DNA of 64,000 bases, from assembly GCA_034436355.1 (NCBI GenBank), contig DAOTVQ010000044.1:1-64000 (forward strand). The letters are read 5' to 3'. The first letter of the stretch is position 1. Each line of letters starts with the position of its first letter. The translations under genes and the position numbers were made by a program. The notes under the pieces are model-generated. The model saw only the letters and a list, made by a program, of their open reading frames with translations. It searched no databases and had not been told where the DNA came from. The stretch comes from CP2-2F sp034436355 (GTDB lineage: Bacteria; Chloroflexota; Anaerolineae; Aggregatilineales; UBA2796). Positions 58,534 to 64,000 of the stretch are shown piece by piece.

Positions 58534-59787
58534 GTGACGACTCTAGATGCCTTGCCGCAGCCTTTTGATGAGCTGACCGAAGAAGATGCCTTACTGCTTG
58601 AACAACGTGCCGCTGAACGCCGCCGCCGCTTTATGGTGACGATTGACCTCTACCTAGTGCTGACCGTAGGCATTCTGGTGGCAATCGGCTTGATGATGGT
58701 CTGGAGCACCACCTTTTTTTGGTCAGAGCCGCAATCCGCCATCTTCTTGCAGCAGTTCCGCAATGCGCTGTTCGGCTTTGCTGTGATGTTCGTCCTCAGC
58801 CTGATTGATTACCGCTGGTGGCGGCGCTTGGCAATCCCGATCATGGCGGTGACCTTAGGGCTTTTGGTGGCAGTGCTGATCTTTGGCGAGACGGTCTTTG
58901 GCGCACGGCGCGCCTTCTTCAATGGTGCGGTGCAGCCCGCAGAGCTGGCAGCGCTCACCGTCGTGATCTACATGGCGGCTTGGCTGGCTGCCAAGCAAAG
59001 CAAAATTCGCCAACTGACCTACGGGCTGCTGCCCTTTGCGCTGTTGGTGGGTGCCGTGGCAGGCTTAATCATCTTAGAGCCTGATCTCTCGACGGCAGCG
59101 CTCATTTTGCTGACGGCAACCATCATGTTCTTCCTTGCCGGCGCGGACTGGGTGCAGCTTGGCATCACCTTTGGCGCGTTCATCATCATGGGCTTGATCG
59201 CGGTCAGCCAGTTTGACTATGCCCGTGCGCGTGTAGAGAACTTTCTGGACCTGCTGCGCGATCCGTTGCTGGCAAGCGATCAGGCACAGAACGCCATCAT
59301 CGGCTTTCTGAATGGCGGCTTAACGGGCGTTGGCTTGGGCGAGAGCCGTCAGAAGTTCGAGAATCTCTCTGCACCGCACACGGATGCTATTTTTGCCATT
59401 TTGGGTGAAGAACTGGGCTTGATCGGCTGCGCCTTCGTGATCGGCTTGTTCGTGCTGCTGATGATGCGCGGCTTCCGCATTGCACGCAACGCGCCGGATA
59501 CCTTTGGGGCGCTCTTGGCGGCGGGCATCACCATCTCGATTGTGGCAGAGGCGATGTTCAACATCGCGGTGATGGCATCCGTTATTCCTTTCACGGGCGT
59601 GCCACTGCCGTTCATCAGCTTCGGCGGTTCGTCGTTGGTCAGCGGTTTGGCAGCGGTCGGCATTTTGCTGAGCGTCTCACGGGTGACGGCACGGCGCTCT
59701 GTGCCAACGCGTAAAGTGAACGAGACGCTCTCCTTACCGGGAATGCGCGGCTCAATCACACGGGTGCGGCAGCGCTTTGAACAGTAA
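58534..59787 (+). CDS. ftsW: FtsW/RodA/SpoVE-family peptidoglycan polymerase
   Basis: This 417-residue SEDS protein polymerises glycan strands from lipid II. About ten membrane helices are visible, with the family signatures ISFGGSSLVSGLAAVGILL and IPFTGVPLPF near the C-terminus, and QNAIIGFLNGGLTGVGLGES in the periplasmic loop. The GTG at 58534 has GGAG ten bases upstream and lies downstream of the promoter, so it is preferred over an ATG 150 bases earlier. The murG start overlaps its end, which supports ftsW over rodA. The N-terminal 30 residues are an acidic cytosolic tail. Confidence 0.9.
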   Translation: MTTLDALPQPFDELTEEDALLLEQRAAERRRRFMVTIDLYLVLTVGILVAIGLMMVWSTTFFWSEPQSAIFLQQFRNALFGFAVMFVLSLIDYRWWRRLAIPIMAVTLGLLVAVLIFGETVFGARRAFFNGAVQPAELAALTVVIYMAAWLAAKQSKIRQLTYGLLPFALLVGAVAGLIILEPDLSTAALILLTATIMFFLAGADWVQLGITFGAFIIMGLIAVSQFDYARARVENFLDLLRDPLLASDQAQNAIIGFLNGGLTGVGLGESRQKFENLSAPHTDAIFAILGEELGLIGCAFVIGLFVLLMMRGFRIARNAPDTFGALLAAGITISIVAEAMFNIAVMASVIPFTGVPLPFISFGGSSLVSGLAAVGILLSVSRVTARRSVPTRKVNETLSLPGMRGSITRVRQRFEQ

Positions 59788-60919
59788 CGCAATCTTTATC
59801 TCGGCAGGTGGCACGGGCGGTGGCATTTATCCCGCGCTTAGCGTGGCAGAGGCGCTGCGCGAGGCTGCGCCAAGTGCCGCGCTACACTTCATCGGTAGCG
59901 CGGCAGGCATTGAAAACACGCTGGTGGCGCGCGAAGGTTGGGCGGGCTATCATGCCGTGCAAAGTGGCGCGCTGCATGGCGTTGGGCGGCTGCGGCAGAT
60001 CGGCAGCCTTGCCAAAATCCTGATCGGGACGTGGCAGGCGTGGCGCTTGGCGGCAAAATACCGTCCACGTGCGCTCTTTCTAACGGGCGGCTGGGCAACT
60101 TTTCCAGCGGCGCTTGGCTGTTGGCTGCGCGGCGTGCCGATCATCGCCTATGTGCCAGATATTGAGCCGGCACTTGGCGTGAAGGTGATCAGCCATTTTG
60201 CGCGCTTGGTGCTAACGCCTGTGCCTGAATCGGCGGGCTATTTTCGGCGCGGCGTGCCAGTGGAAGCAGTCGGTTATCCGCTGCGGCGTGCGTTGCTCAG
60301 CGCGGATCGGGCGCGGGCTGTGGCGCACTTCAGGCTTGATCCAAAGCGGCAAACGCTCTTGGTCTTTGGCGGCAGCTTAGGCGCACGCAGCCTGAACACA
60401 GCGCTTGCCGCCATCCTGCCTGCTTTGTTGGCGGAAGGCGTTCAGGTGCTGCACATCAGCGGCAAAACGGATTGGGAGACGGTGCAGGCGCGCCGCGCCG
60501 CGCTCAGTGAGGCACAGCAAGCGCAGTACCATGCCTTCCCATACCTGTATGAGGATATGGGACTTGCCTTCGCCGCTGCCGATTTGGTGGTCTGCCGTGC
60601 GGGCGCCAGCATACTCGGCGAACTGCCGCATTTTGGCTTGCCTGCTGTGCTGGTGCCATATCCGCACGCATGGCGCTACCAAAAGGTGAATGCCGATTGG
60701 TTGGTGGCGCGTGGCGCGGCAGTGCGCCTTGCGGATGAGCGCCTTTCTGACGCCTTGCTGCCAACGTTGCGCGCCTTGCTAGGCGATGCAGCGCGTTTGG
60801 CAGCCATGCGTGCGGCAGCACGGGCAGCGGCGGTGCCAAACGCAGCCGCTGCAATTGCAGCGCGCCTATTAGAAGTGGCGAAAGTTACCCATAACGGTTA
60901 CCCTGATCGGCATGAATGA
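59777..60919 (+). CDS. murG: MurG, lipid II synthesis N-acetylglucosaminyltransferase
   Basis: MurG adds GlcNAc to lipid I to make lipid II on the inner membrane face. The 380-residue GT28 enzyme has the N-terminal loop AGGTGGGIYPALSVAEAL (the usual GGTGGH reads GGTGGG, Gly16), YVPDIEPALGVKV, LLVFGGSLGARSLN and the UDP-GlcNAc pocket CRAGASILGELPHFGLP. The final YQKVNADWLVARGAA matches the HQ-x2-NA motif with Tyr for His. The TTG start overlaps ftsW by 11 bases. murC is not adjacent. Confidence 0.92.
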   Translation: MNSNAIFISAGGTGGGIYPALSVAEALREAAPSAALHFIGSAAGIENTLVAREGWAGYHAVQSGALHGVGRLRQIGSLAKILIGTWQAWRLAAKYRPRALFLTGGWATFPAALGCWLRGVPIIAYVPDIEPALGVKVISHFARLVLTPVPESAGYFRRGVPVEAVGYPLRRALLSADRARAVAHFRLDPKRQTLLVFGGSLGARSLNTALAAILPALLAEGVQVLHISGKTDWETVQARRAALSEAQQAQYHAFPYLYEDMGLAFAAADLVVCRAGASILGELPHFGLPAVLVPYPHAWRYQKVNADWLVARGAAVRLADERLSDALLPTLRALLGDAARLAAMRAAARAAAVPNAAAAIAARLLEVAKVTHNGYPDRHE

Positions 60920-60943
60920 GAGCATTTCAGAGAGGCGTGAGAC

Positions 60944-61477
60944 ATGGTTCAACTGGCAACCATCTTGTGGACATTGATCGTCCTCTTTGCGATTGTGGGC
61001 GCCATGCGCGGCTGGACGCGAGAGCTGATCTCAGTGGCGGGCATTATCTTGGCGCTGTTTGCGACCTGGCAGTTCGACGCAGTGTTGATACAACCACTCA
61101 CACGCGGCGCAACGCCTGAACAAATCTTCTTCCTGTATACAGGCATTTTGGTGGTCATCACCTTTTTTGCCTACCAAACGCCAACCAACCTAATCTCGCG
61201 TCGGCAGCAGGCAGCGGTAGATCGGCGGCAAGGCTTGCAGGAACGCTTGCTTGGCTTTGTGCTGGGCGGTGTGAATGGCTATCTGATCTTCGGCACGATC
61301 TGGTACTACCTTGATCGGACAGGCTACCCGTTCGCGCCGTTCATCTTTGCGCCCTCGCCTGATTCGGCAAGCGCGGCAATGGTGCAATCGCTGCCGCTGA
61401 TCTTCCTTGTGCAGGGCAACCTACTCACTATCTTAGTGGTGGTCTTGTTCTTGTTTGTGCTAATCGCAGTCGTTTAA
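60944..61477 (+). CDS. CvpA-family membrane protein
   Basis: The 177-residue protein has four predicted membrane helices and the CvpA-like N-terminus WTLIVLFAIVGAMRGWTREL, in which a G-x2-RG-x3-E pattern follows the first helix. The central GLQERLLGFVLGGVNGYLIF is also typical. CvpA homologues affect colicin production and envelope integrity. The gene follows murG by 24 bases and precedes the SLC13 gene by 31 bases. Its exact function is not established. Confidence 0.7.
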   Translation: MVQLATILWTLIVLFAIVGAMRGWTRELISVAGIILALFATWQFDAVLIQPLTRGATPEQIFFLYTGILVVITFFAYQTPTNLISRRQQAAVDRRQGLQERLLGFVLGGVNGYLIFGTIWYYLDRTGYPFAPFIFAPSPDSASAAMVQSLPLIFLVQGNLLTILVVVLFLFVLIAVV

Positions 61478-61508
61478 CCTTCTAGGCTTTCAACTGAAAG
61501 TGTTCCAT

Positions 61509-63362
61509 ATGGAACTGCAAACGCTCGTCACGCTCGCTGTTTTGGTCATAGCCATTGGCTTATTCATCTGGGATCGGCTCGGTGTAGATGTCATCGCGCT
61601 GTTGGTGTTAATCACACTGCTGGCAGCAGGCATCATCACTGAAGGTGAAGCCTTAGCGGGCTTTTCAAACAAAACGGTGATCAGCATTGGCGCGCTGTTC
61701 ATTGTGGGGGGTGCCGTTTTTCAGACCGGCTTGGCAGATGTGATTGCCAACCGCATTTTGAAGGTAGCTGGCACCAGTTATACGCGCCTTTTGATTGTGC
61801 TGATGTTTGCCGTGGCGCTCATGTCCGCCTTCATCAGTTCAACGGGTGTGGTGGCGCTGCTGCTGCCTTCCATCATGAGCCTTGCCACCAAAACGCGGCT
61901 GCCACCTTCACGGCTGCTCATCCCACTGAGCATCAGCGCGCTGCTGGGCGGCGCCAGCACCTTGATCGGCACGCCGCCAAACCTGCTGGCAGCCGAAAAG
62001 CTACGCTTAGGCGGCTACGAAACGTTCAGCTTCTTCAGCTTCACGCCGATCAGCATTGCGATTTTGCTTGCCAGCGTGTTGTTTGTGACAACCTTTGGCA
62101 AGCGCCTGCTGCCAGAGCGTCAGGCTGTGCAGAAAGTGCAGCCCGTCACCACGCCCGCCGAACTTTTTACCCTTTACCGCCTGCCGGAAAGCCTCTACCG
62201 CTTGCGTGTGGATGCACAGTCGCCCTTGATCGGCAAGACCTTGCCAGAGAGCAACCTGCGCGAGCAATTTGAACTAAGCGTGCTGAGTATTATCCACGCC
62301 AACGGCAAGCGAACAGGCAACGTGGCAGTTGGCAGGCGCGCCGAGCCGCTACGCCCAAACACGCACATTCAAGCTGAAGACATCCTGATTGTGCAGGGCA
62401 ATGTGGACGCCGTCAGCCAAGCGGCTGCCTATTGGCGCTTGGCAATCATGGCGAATGAGCCTGTTGTTGAGCAGGATGTGATCACGAATGAAGTCGGCAT
62501 TGCCGAGGTGATGCTGCGTCCGCGTTCGGCAGCCCTCGATAAAACGCTGACCGATCTCAATTTTGGGCGAACGCACCGCCTGACCGTGCTGGATATTCGG
62601 CGTCCGGGCAGTGACGGCGCGCTTGACCTGAAAAATACGCCGCTGCGCTTTGGCGATATGTTGTTGGTGCAAGGGCAGTGGAAGGATATTTTTGAGCTGA
62701 AGCAGCAGCAGCGCCGCGATTACATCGTGATGGGAGAGCCAGAAGCTGCCGAATTTGGCGCCTTTCAGCGCGTTGAGCGTGCGCCAATCGTGCTGATTGT
62801 GCTGGCGCTTATGATCATCGCTATCATGATCAATCCCGATCTGCTGACGCTTGCCAGCCTTTCGGCAGCCATTGCCGTTGTGCTGACGGGCTGCATCTCG
62901 ATGGATGAGGCCTATGAGGCGATTGACTGGAAGACGCTGATCTTGATCGCCGGGATGCTGCCACTCAGCACGGCGTTGGTCAAGGTTGGCGTCGTGGATT
63001 CGGTGGCGACCAGCCTACGCACAGCACTAGGCGGCATGGGCATCTATGCGGTGATTGCGGGCTTGTTCGTCCTCACGGCAATCTTCACACAGGTGCTTTC
63101 GAACACCGTCACGACGGTGCTGATCGTGCCGATTGCCATTGTTGCCGCACGCGATCTGGGCGTGGCGCCGCAAGCGTTTGTGATGGCAGTTGCCATTGCC
63201 GCCTCCATGGCCTTTGGCACGCCGATTGCCTCACCGGTCAACACGCTGGTGATGTCGCCGGGCAACTATAAATTCAGTGATTATGCGCGTATCGGCTTGC
63301 CGCTGATCGTGATCAGTATGGTGATCACGCTCGCCCTACTGCCACTCTTGTTCCCACTCTGA
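61509..63362 (+). CDS. SLC13/DASS-like anion transporter with two TrkA-C domains
   Basis: The 617-residue transporter has two halves of five to six membrane helices, with SSTGVVALLLPSIMSLA and STLIGTPPNLLAAEKL in the first and LSNTVTTVLIVPIAIVA and IASPVNTLVMSPGNYKF in the second, the paired hairpins of the DASS fold. Between them are two TrkA_C/RCK_C-like domains (about 215-290 and 305-395, each with an L-x-F/x-R...V...G pattern) that bind nucleotides in other proteins. Substrate may be a dicarboxylate, sulfate or another anion. The ATG at 61509 has GAAAG nine bases upstream. Confidence 0.85.
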   Translation: MELQTLVTLAVLVIAIGLFIWDRLGVDVIALLVLITLLAAGIITEGEALAGFSNKTVISIGALFIVGGAVFQTGLADVIANRILKVAGTSYTRLLIVLMFAVALMSAFISSTGVVALLLPSIMSLATKTRLPPSRLLIPLSISALLGGASTLIGTPPNLLAAEKLRLGGYETFSFFSFTPISIAILLASVLFVTTFGKRLLPERQAVQKVQPVTTPAELFTLYRLPESLYRLRVDAQSPLIGKTLPESNLREQFELSVLSIIHANGKRTGNVAVGRRAEPLRPNTHIQAEDILIVQGNVDAVSQAAAYWRLAIMANEPVVEQDVITNEVGIAEVMLRPRSAALDKTLTDLNFGRTHRLTVLDIRRPGSDGALDLKNTPLRFGDMLLVQGQWKDIFELKQQQRRDYIVMGEPEAAEFGAFQRVERAPIVLIVLALMIIAIMINPDLLTLASLSAAIAVVLTGCISMDEAYEAIDWKTLILIAGMLPLSTALVKVGVVDSVATSLRTALGGMGIYAVIAGLFVLTAIFTQVLSNTVTTVLIVPIAIVAARDLGVAPQAFVMAVAIAASMAFGTPIASPVNTLVMSPGNYKFSDYARIGLPLIVISMVITLALLPLLFPL

Positions 63363-63405
63363 TGAGCGTTGGGCAAGCGTAGCCTTCGGGCGGCGCAGGC
63401 TGTGC

Positions 63406-63411
63406 TACAAT
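63406..63411 (+). promoter_or_regulatory. -10 element of the lytic transglycosylase gene
   Basis: TGTGCTACAATTAAC contains TACAAT preceded by TGC, 34 bases upstream of the GTG at 63445. Confidence 0.5.
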
Positions 63412-63444
63412 TAACGGAAGGTTTCTGAGTGAGGTTGTAGTGCA

Positions 63445-64000
63445 GTGCGGATGCTGTATCGCTTATGGGTGGCTTTTCTGCCGTTGCAACTGCTGATGAT
63501 CATTGGTGCAGTGGGCATGACGGTTGGTGTGATGGCAGCCTTAGTGGTGCTGCTGCTGCGCGGCGGCATTCCAACGGCTGCCTCTGACCTCCCGTCCCAA
63601 GAGGCGGCGTTGCAAGCGCGCCTCATGCGGGATCGAATCGCACCTGTGTTCACGCCCGAAGTGCAGTTCTGGTCGCCGTGGATCATGAAGTGGTCGCGTG
63701 AGTATGGTGTTGATCCCGATATTCTGGCGACGGTCATCCAGATCGAGAGCTGCGGGCATTACCTCGTGAGTTCGCCAGCCGGCGCGCAAGGCTTGTTTCA
63801 GGTGATGCCCTTTCACTTTGCCGAAGGCGAAAACATGCTAGACCCTGAGACGAACGCCAAGCGTGGCATTGCTTACCTGATCGGCGGTTTGCAGCGCGCC
63901 GATGGGCATATCGGCTTGGCGATGGCAGGCTACAACGGCGGCTGGGGCGTGATTCCGCGTGGCTGGGGGCGCTGGGTGACCGAGACGCGCAATTACTACC
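63445..64000 (+). CDS. Membrane-anchored SLT-type lytic transglycosylase (3' end outside window)
   Basis: The frame is open to the end of the window (185 codons). A hydrophobic segment at about residues 8-38 is a signal anchor, followed by a short linker and a Goose-lysozyme/SLT-type domain. The catalytic Glu lies in ATVIQIESCGHY, followed by SSPAGAQGLFQVMPFHF and the C-terminal AMAGYNGGWGVI motif. It would cleave MurNAc-GlcNAc bonds outside the membrane. GTG at 63445 has GAGG ten bases upstream, and the ATG at 63451 is the alternative. Downstream of ftsW and murG, a role in wall remodelling is reasonable. Confidence 0.9.
   Translation, partial: MRMLYRLWVAFLPLQLLMIIGAVGMTVGVMAALVVLLLRGGIPTAASDLPSQEAALQARLMRDRIAPVFTPEVQFWSPWIMKWSREYGVDPDILATVIQIESCGHYLVSSPAGAQGLFQVMPFHFAEGENMLDPETNAKRGIAYLIGGLQRADGHIGLAMAGYNGGWGVIPRGWGRWVTETRNYY

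Noticed and set aside
1..64000. CRISPR arrays, insertion sequences, prophage or integrative element
   Set aside because: No regular direct repeats with spacers, no transposase or integrase motifs and no att-like duplications were found by reading the window.

Overview
This 64 kb window looks like one continuous stretch of core chromosome from a member of the Chloroflexota (probably an Anaerolineae-like lineage). That is inference, because the window has no 16S rRNA. It rests on moderately high GC, frequent GTG/TTG starts, a GGTGGG-type MurG, a B-box zinc-finger membrane protein next to nadK, ThyX, an F420-type nitroreductase homologue and a MerR regulator with a cobalamin-type domain. I see no rRNA, insertion sequence, prophage or CRISPR array. 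Genes are dense, run in short co-directional groups on both strands, and often overlap by ATGA or GTGA.

Layout. 1-3.3 kb: histidine genes (hisA 3' end, hisF, hisI) and a GH57-like protein. 3.3-7.6 kb (minus): cell-wall amidase, large GAF sensor kinase, PspA-like coiled coil. 7.9-12.2 kb (plus): nadK, B-box membrane protein, recN, aroB. 12.2-16.1 kb (minus): ruvC, a DUF4325/PIN pair, ruvA, PqqD-like protein, PH-like membrane protein, thyX. 16.2-21.1 kb: glycosyltransferase, divergent response regulator, MoxR/STAS group, SGNH-like exported protein. 21.3-27.5 kb: deoC, a MarR regulator with its DUF6069 membrane target and two matching operators, a MerR/B12-type regulator with an SRPBCC protein, an HTH regulator and an ABC-2-like permease. 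27.6-36.5 kb: tandem SpoIIAA-like paralogues, DnaQ-DinG fusion, nfi, membrane proteins, coaBC, ogt-like and FrnE-like genes. 36.5-44.6 kb (minus): DUF952, pcrA, nnr, lipoprotein, polA. 44.7-55.9 kb: mutL, initiator tRNA, a vWA/PP2C pair, third SpoIIAA-like paralogue, frameshifted histidine kinase, citrate synthase, sugar epimerase, lipoprotein. 55.9-58.4 kb (minus): SH3 protein, RlmI-like methyltransferase, DDN-like protein. 58.5-64 kb: ftsW, murG, cvpA-like, SLC13 transporter, and a lytic transglycosylase cut by the window end.

Three themes stand out. DNA repair is heavily represented (recN, ruvA, ruvC, nfi, ogt-like, pcrA, polA, mutL, DnaQ-DinG). A loose phospho-signalling network is also present: STAS, SpoIIAA-like and DUF4325 proteins, a PP2C with a vWA partner, GAF-rich kinases and an RsbRD-like HTH protein. 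Finally, many family members have an altered signature residue: no Walker A in DinG, a probable in-frame loss of the DPPKF segment in the RlmI homologue, Asp to Asn in a receiver, His to Asn in the B12 ligand position, Asp to Gly in GH57, Ser to Cys in SGNH and His to Arg in a hydrolase. The strongest candidates for something undescribed are the DUF4325-PIN pair inside the ruvC-ruvA operon, the kinase-less vWA-PP2C pair, and the helicase-dead DnaQ-DinG protein.
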